Assembly: GCF_017916325.1 (NCBI RefSeq) | Contig: NC_090149.1 | Location: 126,501-190,500 of the forward strand | From: Leishmania martiniquensis | Taxonomy: Eukaryota; Euglenozoa; Kinetoplastea; Trypanosomatida; Trypanosomatidae | Direction: 5' to 3' | DNA length: 64,000 nucleotides | Shown here: one piece after another, positions 29,499 through 40,286 of the stretch | Numbering within the stretch: the stretch's first letter is position 1 | Layout: the number at the start of each line of letters is the position of its first letter | Position numbers and translations under genes: made by a program | The notes under the pieces: generated by a model | The model's database searches: none | What the model was told of the DNA's origin: nothing | What the model saw: only the letters and a program-made list of their open reading frames with translations

Positions 29499-31406
29499 AT
29501 GCGTGCTGCCTCGCCCATGGCGTTTGCGTCAGCCTTTGTACGGGCGGCGGCCCTGTCCCTGCCGCTGCTATTGCCGTTGCTCGTCGTGCTCGCGGCTTGG
29601 GGAGCGCCCGTGTCGCAAGCTGAGGTGATCGCCAACAAAGAGTCCAGTCTCTCGTGCGCAAAGACTGTGCCGACACCGTGGCACGTGGCCCCCTCGGCGC
29701 CATCCCTGTACCATGCCGCCGATGAGGCGCCGCGTCTGCACGTCGCCGTCCTAAGCATGCCATTGTGGGGACATTTCAACCCCCTCTGGGCTATCGCGGA
29801 GGAGATGGCTTATCGCGGCCACACAGTCACGTGCGTGGTGGAGAAAGCGGTGTGGTGTGAGACGCTGCTGCGGCAAAGCCGGCACACGGCGCCGCTCGTG
29901 TTCACCAACCTCAGCGCAGCGGCGTACGCAAGGCCGGCGGCAGAAGGCGCCGGCCCGCTTGATGTACAGTGTGTCGTCATCCCACACTACGAGAAGGTGT
30001 TCACGGTGCGCACTTTTCATGCCGCTGTCAATGCGCAAACTGCCCTCATTGCCTTCCCAGCATTCTTGGAGGACATGTTCAGGCACTACGAACTGGCGCT
30101 ACCAGACTACGCGCGGGTGGCGCAGGCCATCAATGCCACTCTGCCCCTCACGACGCTCCTTTGCGACATCGCCACCTACGCGTGCGCCGCCCTGGGCCGC
30201 AAGATGGACCTTCCAGTCGTCAACGTGTTACCTCCCATCGAGCCGCCGTCCGTCGGTCTGCAGGCCATGTTGACGGCAATAGGGCTCGGCTTTGAACACC
30301 ACAGGACCCGCCGCACCCGCATCGCTGACTTTGCCTTCAAATTCGTCGCCGCCGCCGCCGGGTTCAGCCTTGTGCGCAGACTCGACCGTGTACGCACCGC
30401 CAACGGTATCCCGCCGCTTCAAGACGACTACGACGCGGCGGGTATGTATGGCCCGATCATCAGCCCGATTTCGTGGGGGCTTGGCATCCCGCAGCCCCTC
30501 TGCCCCAACATCCACCAGGTCGGTTCGCTGAACACCCGTGATCAGCGCCAACCCTACCGCCAACGGGACCTGCCGCTTGACCTCACCGCTTTCATGGACG
30601 GCTGCTTGCAAGGTGTCATCTACGCAGACTGGGGCACCCTCACCTTGCCAGACCCGACCCTGGAGGGTCACTTGCAGGACGCGCTCGTTGAGGCCGCCCC
30701 TTTCTGTGTGGTGTGGAAGCGACGCGCCGCGCCAACAGGGCCACCGCTGCCGGCCGCCCGCTTCTATGTGACGACCTGGCTGCCGTCGACGGGAGCGGTT
30801 CTGAAGCACCCGAACACGCGCATGTTCCTCACGCATTGCGGCGACAGCTCTTTGCTGGAGTCCATCGAGGCGGCGGTCCCCATGGTCGTCGTTCCACTCT
30901 CCGCCGATCAGGCAGATGTTTGCCAGCGCGTCAACGAGGTGGGCATCGGCCTTACAGCCAGCAAAATGAACGCCTTCACCCGCGAGGGCGTAGTCGCCGC
31001 CATTGTAGCTGTTCATCAGAGCCACAAAACCACCGTGCGAAAGCTGCAAAAGCTGCGCACCATCGTCCATGCATACGGCGGCCCACAGCGCGCTGCTGAC
31101 ATCATCGAGAGTCGCCAGTACAACTTGCTTCTTCACCGGAACACAACGCTCGAGGTGTGCACGGGCCTTTCGGGCCCGCTGCGAACCGAGTACACCCTCG
31201 CCGTGTGGTCGGCCGTTCTGGTGGCGGGTGGACTGGTGTGGATGTACGTGCTCCGGTGTGTGTGTGGGTGGTGGCTACCAATCTTCGCAGCGTGGCCAAT
31301 CCTCGGGCGCACGCACCGCTCTGTCAACGGCAAACGCGGCACAGACCCAGCGCCGTCGCGTGCGCAGGCGGTTCCACGGCCATACAAGGCGTACAAGCAG
31401 CTGTGA
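29499..31406 (+). CDS. membrane UDP-glycosyltransferase (GT1 / UGT family)
   Basis: The predicted protein has 635 residues. It has the layout of ER-type UGTs, which transfer a sugar from a UDP-sugar to small lipophilic acceptors. A hydrophobic signal peptide covers residues about 13-40. The acceptor domain contains MPLWGHFNP (about 87-95), in which His92 corresponds to the catalytic base. The donor-binding signature spans about 427-477: TTWLPS, LKHPNTRMFLTHCGDSSLLE, then PMVVVPLSADQADVC, with His446 and the Asp470-Gln471 pair. The usual second Gly of HGG is replaced (HCGD). The GVIYADWGTLTLPD strand is also typical. A C-terminal membrane span (about 565-598) precedes a short basic tail without a canonical KKxx. 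It is the last plus-strand gene before the strand-switch region. Donor sugar and acceptor are unknown. Confidence 0.9.
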   Translation: MRAASPMAFASAFVRAAALSLPLLLPLLVVLAAWGAPVSQAEVIANKESSLSCAKTVPTPWHVAPSAPSLYHAADEAPRLHVAVLSMPLWGHFNPLWAIAEEMAYRGHTVTCVVEKAVWCETLLRQSRHTAPLVFTNLSAAAYARPAAEGAGPLDVQCVVIPHYEKVFTVRTFHAAVNAQTALIAFPAFLEDMFRHYELALPDYARVAQAINATLPLTTLLCDIATYACAALGRKMDLPVVNVLPPIEPPSVGLQAMLTAIGLGFEHHRTRRTRIADFAFKFVAAAAGFSLVRRLDRVRTANGIPPLQDDYDAAGMYGPIISPISWGLGIPQPLCPNIHQVGSLNTRDQRQPYRQRDLPLDLTAFMDGCLQGVIYADWGTLTLPDPTLEGHLQDALVEAAPFCVVWKRRAAPTGPPLPAARFYVTTWLPSTGAVLKHPNTRMFLTHCGDSSLLESIEAAVPMVVVPLSADQADVCQRVNEVGIGLTASKMNAFTREGVVAAIVAVHQSHKTTVRKLQKLRTIVHAYGGPQRAADIIESRQYNLLLHRNTTLEVCTGLSGPLRTEYTLAVWSAVLVAGGLVWMYVLRCVCGWWLPIFAAWPILGRTHRSVNGKRGTDPAPSRAQAVPRPYKAYKQL

Positions 31407-31429
31407 GACTAAAGAAGCCACTTTAAGGA

Positions 31430-34400
31430 AGATCTGGTCAACACCCGCCGTGCGGCCCCGCGCAAAGCGGCCAGGCGGGCCCCAAGGGCGCCCCCGACCC
31501 CCGCCCGCCCTCCCCCTGGCACCAAACCCTCCCCGCCACCACTAGACCCAACCCCAGCCCTCCCCCCCACCGCCAACCGCTGCCACAAACGGGCCCCCGC
31601 CCTGGCGAAAGCGATGGCAACGGCCAGCCGCCAAAGGAAGGAAGCGCGACCGGAGCCGATGCCAGAAGAGAGCCAAACGCGGTGAGCCGCCACCAAGGCG
31701 GCCAAGCCCCCGACCCGCAAGGACCCCCTGGAGTAGTTGAGGGCGGCGGTTCGCCACCGCCACCGCGAAACCTGGGGCGCCATGGGGCATGACATTCTCG
31801 GCGCGTCATGGCCCCTGGGCGTTTGGTGAGCGCGGGGGCCCCCAGCAAGCCCCCCGCCCCCGAAAGCACCACCCCTTTCCAAAACAGCCGGCACCCGGCC
31901 CTTTCTGCCCTCCCAGTGGCGCCGAAAGCCACCCGTAACACGAAAGCTGAAAGGTGACAACTTTCCAAGCACCTCAAGAAGTCACACGCCAAGCATTTAA
32001 ATTTCTGTCTTCCGGGAAGCACCGCACGAACAAACACCCCAAGCGCAACAGCACCCCCCACCACCCATACAAAAAAGGTACGCGTCACAACTCCTAGGGG
32101 AAACGAAAGTTCTAAAGGCCAAACCCAGCGTTTCCCTAAAACTCCGTCGGCAAACCTCAACGGCGGGAGGCTAGAGCTTTGCGAAGCACTGAAACAGCCG
32201 GCGAAAGGGGGTTTTGCGAAGCGGCGGGGAGACCGCGCGCCCACCTCTCTACGCAGGCACCCCTTTGCTCACCGCATAATTTTCACACAAACCGCAAGTC
32301 GTCGGCAAAGCAGCAAAGCCTTTTCATTTCCCACAGCGCAACCGCCCATGTGTTTGAAATGTTTGAAGAAGCCGCCCCTCCCCACACACACAAACACACG
32401 GACCCCAGGCTTCCGAAGAGGGGACGCGCACAGACGGAAGCGCCGCCTGGCTAAGACACAGCGCACCCCGGGAGGCCCAGAAGTTAGGGTTGGGTTGTTC
32501 GCGGCCCCTTCGCCACGGCTAGCCCCATGGACCGCCACCGCCCATCACTCGGCTTTTCGCCGAAATGCTTTTTGCCTGTACCCATGCGGTCCTCTGGCTT
32601 TTCCCGCCGCTGAAAACCCTAGGGTGGGGCGCCGGGTCCCCGCCGGCCGGGCGGCGGCTTTTCCGGCAGGCTCGCCCGCGCGGGGCGCGGGAAAATGGGG
32701 CCCCCGGCCGCCCCGGCGGGCCCCTTTCGCCCCACGGCACCCGCCCAGCCAAAGAAAAAGACAGCGGCGCACCCTGCCGCCAGGATCCCCGCCAACCAAA
32801 CCGCCACGCGGGAGTGTTGCGAGAGAGGAAAGCGCGACTGGAGAAGAGTATCATGTAAGTGGCTGGCGCTCCTGCTAGTCGCGTGCGCTTGAGCAGCCCT
32901 CCTCCACATTTGGGGAGCAAATCTCGCCGCGGCTTCGCTGCGCTCGCGGGTCTTATTTCTCCTGTAAGCAGACTTCTGGCCAGGACCAGTCCTCGTCCCC
33001 CTCACGGCGCGTGGGGCACACCGCCGGGGACGCTGGTCGACAGAGCACGCCACTATTGTTTTATGGGAGAAACCACACACAGACATTAGGCTGCTCGCGG
33101 GACGGGCGAAAGGTACATACGGGCTCCGCCCGCGAGTGCGCTTATACTTAGTGGTGGGCCCCTCGCTGCGCAGTCCGTGTCGGCAGCACCCCCCGAACAG
33201 CACCCACGGGCTGATGGGGTGTCGGCGCGTCTGCACCCTAACAGGATGGGGGGAACTAGGGAGCCACATGGCAGCATGCTGACTGGGCGCAGCCTCATCC
33301 ACTAATAAGGAAAATAAGACATCAACCGATCACAGAGGAAATCAACGCATAAAAATCGCAGAAGCGGTGTACAACGGGCTGCGGTTACGAGATCGACGGG
33401 AAGAAACAAAATATCACAATCTCCTACGGCACAGCCGATTGTTACGGGACACAGCAGCTTCGACAGGCACCCTCGCTGCCGCTACCGGGGGCCTGTCAAC
33501 AACCTCCTGGGCGGGCGGGTGGGCGTTTTTTCCCCCTAAACTATTCTGCGAAAGGCGATGGTGGCGTGGAGGGCGAGAGGGCTTCGCTTCTTCACCAGGT
33601 ATCCGCCGTTTGCGTGCAGAGCACCCATGCGTGTGCAGGAGAGACGGTGGGAAAACGCAGAGGGAGAGGTAGAGCCATCGCCCCGCGCACACAAGGTGGC
33701 GTCCGCGCGTTTCCGGTGCAGTGTAACCTGGCCAGCAGGCCGGGCCTCCGGCTTACCTCCGCCCCACCTGGCGGGACAAAAAACGCACCGAGCTCTGCCG
33801 TCCGATTGGCAAGCGCACCCTACATTACCCGACACGCTCTAACCTCGCACGGTTGAGCTTTACAAAGAGGTTTCTTCCAAAAGTGAGTATAGATGCTTAG
33901 GAAGGCTTCTCTTACAGTCACCTTTCCGGGAAGAAACTCAACCAAGGGTCCCCTGGACAGTGCGAGCCTTGGCAGGTCTCATTTCAGGGCGCTTTGGCCC
34001 CCAAATCACCGCCCTGGCAACAAATAGGGGTTTTGGGGGGCGCGGCACGCCCCAGGCGTTTAAGAGGCTTTATTGCGATTCAATTAAAATTTAGCAAACA
34101 AATACCGACAGGGTCCCGCAATCAAAGATTTGCCCGCGTCCCAACGCTTTCGGAACCGGTGTGTGTGTGGGGGGTAGGCAAGGCTGTTCGCAAGGTTGCG
34201 GGGCCGACTTGCTTCTCTTCGAGTGGCCCCACCAAAAAGAAAGCAGGCAAAAAAGTACCTATTTCATCCAAGACAAACGGCTGCACAACTTCACCCCATT
34301 GCATGATCTAACAGAATCGAAAGAAACCACACGTCCACAGCTGGCGCCAAAGCCGCCGTTGCAAAAGCACTGCGCAAAAAATATGTAAGCCAAGCACGAT

Positions 34401-37400
34401 ACCTAGCACAGGAGAGCCCCCTTGAACCAAAGCAGTCCAGGGCACAGCCACGTTCAAACAAACCCCAGAAGACCACGTCTCCAGACACTCCCCTTTGCAG
34501 AAAGCCCAGCGAAACCCTGACTTTACAAAAAACAATAACAGGCTTAGCGTGCCAATGGCCCCGCGCCAAAGCAGCCTGAAAAGGAAGAGGGCGGTGCCCA
34601 GCCTCAAGCAAGCGCACGCGAATATCTAGCGGGAGAGGATTTTTTCCATCTTTTCCAAGGGCCCGGCTCCCCTCCGCTTCCTTACCCCCGTCTAAAAATT
34701 TAACGCTTAGGCCCTGGGCCAGAGAAGGAGGGCGCGACCAAGAGACCGAGGGCCGCCCTCCTTCGACGGCGCGTGGTGACCAACGGGCCGAAAGATCGCC
34801 CCCGTCACCTTTAAGCATAAAGGGCATCCTTTTTCCGAAGTATTTTCTGGGATTCGGAAGAAAAGCCCAGGGCCTTGGCTTTGCGCACGCGGGCCAGGTG
34901 CGGGCATGGTGGGGGCTCTGTGGCGCCATACGATGGCCTAAAGGATGCGCCGCCGACCCCCGCACCCCCATCTTTGAAGCCCAGCCCCATTTTCGATACT
35001 TGAAAGGGTTGCTGGATCTGCTTTTCAGTGGCGCTAGATGCTTTTTGCAAATCTTTGGCCAGCATTCTAACCCGTCTTTGCGCTAGGGTGCGGCGAAATG
35101 GGCTTTGTGTCCAGGGCAATTTTTGGCCTGCGCCAGGGGGTTGGTGGGGGTGGTGCCTGTGGCGTTTTTGGGGGCGCCCGGCGGTTTTCCATCCCGTGAC
35201 GCCACGGTAATGACTGGAAGCCTCCTCTTTTAGCGCCATCTCCATCCTCGAAAGGATAAAGCTAAATAAACGCCCAAAGCGGGGTGCCGGGCGACGGTTG
35301 CGCCACGAAGAAGCCCAGCGGCAGCACAACACACCACCAGCGGATTTCTCTAGGGGTAGGCAGGTTTTGTGTCGCTAGAGGGTTGCTAACGAAATGTGCC
35401 CCCGCTTCCCCTCAGCGTCTTCTTTTGGGGAGGCCGAGGCAAAAAGGCAAAGCGCAACCCACACGCGATGGGAGAGAAGGCGCGCGAAAAGGCACGCCCA
35501 GTGGCTTCCGCCGTCGCTGCCTTTGGCATCTGCTGCTCCTCGTGCGCTTCCGTTGGTGTGTTGCTTTGATAGCTTGGTTATCGGGAAGGGGTTCGTGGGT
35601 GATGCAGGTAAGCAGCTTCTCTTTTGGCGGTGTGTGTGGGCGCTTTTGTGTTTTTTTGGTGATGCTTGGCATCGGCCTTGCTGCTCTTTCTGCTCCCCTG
35701 CCCCCCTTTCGGCCGTTCGGCCTCCAGGAAAGCCTTTGTTGCGAAATAAGTTTTATGCTCTCGGAGGAAACGGGGTTTCGGCGTAAAGTGGTCTTAAGGA
35801 GGGATCGGGGGGGGTCTTGTGTTCTAGCTGCGCGTTCGGAGGCGTGTGCGGGGCTTGCGGTGGTTTGGTGCCGCGCCGGGGGCTTGGCAAAAACAAAGGG
35901 GGCGGGCCCCCCAGGCGCTTTTGTTCCGCCTCAACTTCTGCCCGCCCGCCGCCTTCACGCGCGGAGCCCCCTATAAAGACCGATATTTTTGAGCAGCCTT
36001 CTCCGTTCTTTGGTCGTGGCTTCCAAAAAAGGGGCCGGCAAGAGCGCCTGCGGGCTTCTAATTGGCCTTGCGTTTGCTTAGCTTAGGGCAAGCGACCTGC
36101 CTAGCCTAGTCGTGGGGTGGCGTATGTCCGGTTACGTGTTTTTATTGCCCTGTTATCGGTAGCGCGGGTCATCGGTGTGTGTGTTTTGGCTGTGGCAAAT
36201 GCGACCAGGGCTCTGTGCTCCTTGGCTTTGCGTTTGGCCTTCACTGAATACGCCCTTTTTGCTTTGGCTTTCTTTGCTGCTAGTGATTCGCTTTTTCCTG
36301 CTAATATCCTGCATTTGTTTTGTTGGTTTCGTGAATGGAAACTGTTTTGGCCTTTGGCGTTTTCCGGTGCCGGCCCGCCTTCTCGTGGTCTCCTTGCCCC
36401 CTTTTGCCCCTAAGTGGCCAAGCCCGTTTTTCCACTGTATACCAGCTGGGTGTGTGAACTTTCTCTTCTTGGCAGACTGCCCAAATGTTCTTCCCCGACG
36501 CCGCGAATCTAGCTGCTGTTGTGGTGGGGCGGGCGCGTTGTGCTCTTGCTAAAAATTTGGGGCATTTTATCTCAGAATCTCTATTTTTTCTAAGGGGCTC
36601 TTTTTCTTCGCGTTTTCTGGCTTTTTTCAGGTAGCGCAGGCCTTAAGTGGGGGGCGCTCCCCCTCCATGGGCCGTTTTTCCGCCGGCACCATTTTCCCAA
36701 GGAGTATTTTTTCGTCCATGAGTTTGTGCTGGTTTCCTCTCGCCTTCCCTGGGGTTGCTGCTTCCGCCGTGTTTTTTCTCCAGCCTTCCGCTCGCGCCCC
36801 GTCCGGCGTTCTCTTTGTCTCTTGGTTCCTGCCCTTCCTGTGCTTGGTTTCGCGTGTTCTGCAGGGCGTGGGGGGCTTTTCCCCTTTCCCACGTGCCCAC
36901 CCGACCGGCCCAGAGGCCGCCGCCGCCCCCCGCCGGAAGTCTTTGCTGCCGCACCCGCCCCCAGCGCTGCCGCGTTGCACGGCAAGCATTTTCTTTTCAT
37001 GTTCGTTAAGGTTTCTTTGCTATTCCATGTGTGCGTTTTGTTGCTGCTTTGCGGCCCGGCCGGCTTCTGCCTGCTACCCTGTGCGTGCCCAGCGGCTTGC
37101 TTATGCATGCTTTTCTGTGTTGGGTTTCTCATAAAACGGGCTTTATGCTGCCTCTCGCGTGCCGGTTCGGCGTGTGTTTGCTTAGCTAAATGCGCGCCGT
37201 GGCGGCGGCCAAGAAAACGGGCGCGTACCCCAGCCGCCGCCCCAGCGCGAGGCACGCAACAGAGCGTAGGATGTTATGCTTGGGGTTGGGGGCGACGCGG
37301 GTTAAACTAGAAGCGGTTGTGGCCGCATAACTTCAAGTCGGTCGATGGGGGCGTCAGTTCCTTGGGCCCAGCTTATTGTCAAAATCCTTTTGGCCAAGGC

Positions 37401-38050
37401 CAAAGGGTTGCCCTATTCTATAAAACTGTTTCGAATAGGGGCCGGGCTCGCTGGGGGGGGGTTCGGTTCGTGGCCCGCGCTGGCCTCATGCCCAGGGGGC
37501 CGGGCCCATTGGTTTGCGCTGGGCTGCCGCCCCATTCTCGCGCGTTGGGGGCTCCGTTCGCCGCTGCGGGTGCCGGCGGCTCCTTGTTGGGTGCGCCCCT
37601 CCCCCCGGCTGGTTTCGGCCAGGGGGGAGGGCGCCGGCGGGGCCGCCCGCCGCGGCGGCCGTTTCCCTCCGGGGGCCAGCCCGTTTTCCGGCCGCCCTTG
37701 CCCCCCTCGCAAAAAAGGGGACCGCCCCCGGCGGGCGCGCGTGTGCGTATGTGTGTGTGGCAGGGCGCCAGCTGCCGCAGAGAAAGGAGTGGGGTGGGGT
37801 GGATCACTCGAAAGGGGTGCCGAATGGCAGGTGGCATTGGGGCATTTTGTCGGAGCTGATCGGCCTCGCTGTTGGGATTTCTCGCTCCCGGTCTCCCGCA
37901 TTGCGGGCGAAGTTGTCTGCGACTGCGTGGTGTGGCGCACCTCTGCTCCTCCACACCGTTTTGTGTCCACTATTAAACAAACCCTTTTTTTACGTTGAAA
38001 TGACAAACTTTCGTGGCGAAGAAAACCTTAGCACTGTACCCTCCGGGGGG
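31430..38050. other. segment with mirrored strand asymmetry
   Basis: By eye, the plus strand from 31430 to about 34900 is rich in C and A, while from about 35000 to 38050 it is rich in T and G. The turnover point is near 35.0 kb. CA/GT microsatellites, common elsewhere, are nearly absent. The sense strand running out of each converging array therefore has the same C/A-rich character. Protein-like segments on the minus strand near 34300-35300 (for example RRVRMLAKDLQKASSATEK) are frame-broken and unidentified. No terminal repeats were found. Confidence 0.6.
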
Positions 38051-38469
38051 GTCCAATACTCCGCCGTGTGTGTGTGTGTGGGAGCCAAGCAGCTCTCATC
38101 ACTGGCAACACTGCATCGTCTCCGGTGGTGAACGGGATCCAGTGCCCGCGACAGAGATCAGATCGTTTTGTCGCCGCTGAGGCTGGCAGCGGTCAGGTCC
38201 TGGGTGTCGTTGCGTCAGAGACCTGCGGCAATGAGCATGCTTGCTTGGACCACCCATAATGCAAGGCGAAGTGTCTGCGTGGCTCAAATATACCCCCATC
38301 CAGCATAAACGGAGCAGCTGTGATGTGGACACGTGGAGCGCGGGGTGGGTGGGTATGGTTTGAGACAGAGGCCCGGCGCCGCTGACTGAGTCGGCATTCA
38401 AGTAACGCCTGCCGACTCGACTGCTTCGCACCCAGCGATGGGGCCCGCGGCGGGGCGGGGAAAGCGGCG

Positions 38470-38507
38470 CTCAACCCATGAGCCGCGGCTGAGACTGGGC
38501 GGGTTGA
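38470..38507. repeat. inverted repeat near a tRNA-like box
   Basis: The sequence CTCAACCC...GGGTTGA forms a 7-bp outer stem (TCAACCC/GGGTTGA) around the palindrome AGCCGCGGCT. The adjacent minus strand holds a box A-like string (GCGCAGTGGTCACGC), but no complete tRNA cloverleaf can be folded from it. Confidence 0.4.
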
Positions 38508-38740
38508 AAAGCAAAGAGTTGCGTGACCACTGCGCGACAGTGGCCTTCGCCAAGAGCGGGAGGGGGGGGGATGGGGGAAGGGAAGAAGAGCCGCTTTCCG
38601 GAACACACCACAAAGAAGTAAACATATCGAAACGCGCAAACACAGACGTGCCTGCCAATCGCCTGCCGGAGGGGCGCAAGCACGGACGCGCCGCCTGTGC
38701 GTAGGTAGGACCTGCCCCCTTCGTAGTTCTTGAGCGCCTC

Positions 38741-38764
38741 TTCCCTTCCTGCGAAGGAAGGGGG
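38741..38764. terminator. 8-bp hairpin with GCGA loop in the strand-switch region
   Basis: CCCTTCCT (38743-38750) pairs with AGGAAGGG (38755-38762) across a GCGA tetraloop, with two flanking T-G wobbles. It is a compact stable stem inside the convergent region. A terminator or 3'-end role is only a possibility. Confidence 0.3.
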
Positions 38765-38819
38765 ATGGGCACCCACGCACTAAAACGCAACGACCGCAAC
38801 GGGGACTCCAGCGTTTAGG

Positions 38820-39310
38820 TGGCGCCGAGTTCTCCTTCCGGTCACCGTCCTGGCGGTGGGTGTGCGAACAGTATCCGATTCGGTGTAACCCCACACGCTG
38901 GCGGCACGCATGTCGTTCTTTTGCATAGCCGGAAGCGAGGGCGAGAGTAAACAGCTCGGCGGTTCACCCGACATGCTGCGGCGAGTGCGTAGCACGCTCT
39001 CTCCATCCACCTGGGAGAGCCCGAGGCGTTGCGTGGGTGTGGACTTGCCACTCCTCGTTGTCCATCGAGAGAGTGTCCGTCGCGCAGGAGGAGGGCGGCG
39101 ACAGTGGCCGAGGACATACGCGCGCCGCGCCAAAGTCGTCGCCATGACTGCCAATGAGGAACGTGCATGAGCGGTGCCGGAATAGGTCGTCCAGTTTTTT
39201 TGTCATCAGTGCATGCGCACGTGCAGGTGGGGAGGACTCCGGTATGATGGTGGCAGCGACCCCCGGCCCGCATGCGAAGGGGAGCGTTTTCCTTGACATG
39301 CGGTGCATAG
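38820..39310 (-). pseudogene. possible small or decayed gene
   Basis: On the minus strand an ATG at 39308 opens a frame to 38964 (114 codons) that begins MSRKTLPFACGPGVAATIIP and includes LMTKKLDDLFRHRSCTFLIG. The text stays protein-like after a frame change, with LPAMQKNDMRAASVWGYTE near 38870-38930. No splice tract of good quality lies upstream, and no family is recognised. It may be a broken gene or chance; I lean to decay. Confidence 0.25.
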
Positions 39311-40286
39311 ACTTTGTTTACCCTGACCAAACGCGTGACCTCTCACGCTCGATAGAGAGATCACCGAGGCATACCCACAAAGACGAGGGGACGCAGAGAC
39401 CTTCCGCACACGCGGAGCACTCCCTCCAGCTTTGCCGTCTCTTCTCGCCTTGCTCAGATAAACGAAGGCCGAAGAATAGTAACAGTGTAGTTGGTTGGAG
39501 AAAGTTTTATCTTTTTTTGTACCCGTTTTCTCGCATTGGGCACCGGAGCAGATCATTCGAGAAGTAAAAGAGGGTGTTTGGTGAAGACATAAGCTCAGCA
39601 AAAAAGAGGCGCGTGCCTCCCAGTGTGCACGTGCATGTGCGCGTTTGTGCTTCGGGTGAATGGTGAGCACCAAGCGCCGCCAGCCCCTGTCGCCAAGAAC
39701 CCACCGCATCATCTGCGACCATTAACATCCCCCTCCTCCCTTTATGGGCTCGTGGCGGCCAATAAGTGAACACACCAGAGCGGGAGGGCACCATGACTAA
39801 CAAACGTGAGGGCACACACACACACGAAAAGCGAAAGGGAATCACGCCGGCATGATCAAGCAAAATTGGAAACAAAAAGGTGAGAAATGGGATCAGCAAA
39901 GTTTAGAATGAAGGGGAGGGGGCAACAAAGGGAGGGAGGGGAGGCGTCAGTAGAAGCAAAGATGGCCAAGAAGGCGAGCGAAAAACAGTCGTGCAAAAGC
40001 ACTTCATGGGGTTAAGAAGAGGAAGGGGAAGGGAAGTCGAAGGGAACGAGAAAGGGGGTCAGAGAGGAGCCAAGTACATGCGGTATGTGGGAGTAGACAG
40101 GCATTCCAGCACTCACGCCAGATGCTCAACGCTGCGTGGACACAAGCCACGCTTCTGGCGGATAGCACTGCCCCATCTTATTTCCCATACCCCCGCTTTC
40201 TCCCTTCTCGTGTCGCTCTCAAGACGAAACAAAAAATGCTCAAGGCGCGGCTGATCTCTCCCTCTCTCTCTGACTGTGCCATGCGC

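Larger units (their letters stand above)
31407..40286. other. convergent strand-switch region
   Basis: The plus-strand gene array ends at 31406 and the minus-strand array ends at 40287, so the two units converge here. In trypanosomatids such regions are sites of RNA polymerase II termination, often with base J and RNA polymerase III genes. I could not identify a credible tRNA, 5S or other RNA gene. No open frame shows a recognisable domain. Assignment of function is from gene orientation plus established kinetoplastid biology. Confidence 0.8.

Noticed and set aside
31438..32244. A 268-codon minus-strand open frame in the strand-switch region
   Set aside because: Long frames arise easily in this C-rich sequence. 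Residues are mostly Gly/Trp/Pro/Ala with no motif, and three overlapping frames are equally long.
32483..32494. Telomere-like string GTTAGGGTTGGG
   Set aside because: Only one and a half degenerate units; no array, so no evidence of an internal telomere or chromosome fusion.
36590..37255. Lys/Arg/Gln-rich minus-strand frame of 221 codons
   Set aside because: The composition follows the local A/C skew of the strand; no domain was seen and similar frames overlap it.
31430..38050. Intact TATE or SLACS transposon
   Set aside because: No terminal repeats, no target-site duplication, no recombinase or reverse-transcriptase motif, and no spliced-leader gene sequence found by eye.
38461..38545. tRNA gene on the minus strand
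   Set aside because: A box A-like string and D-stem can be drawn, but no anticodon stem or acceptor stem pairs and box B is poor.
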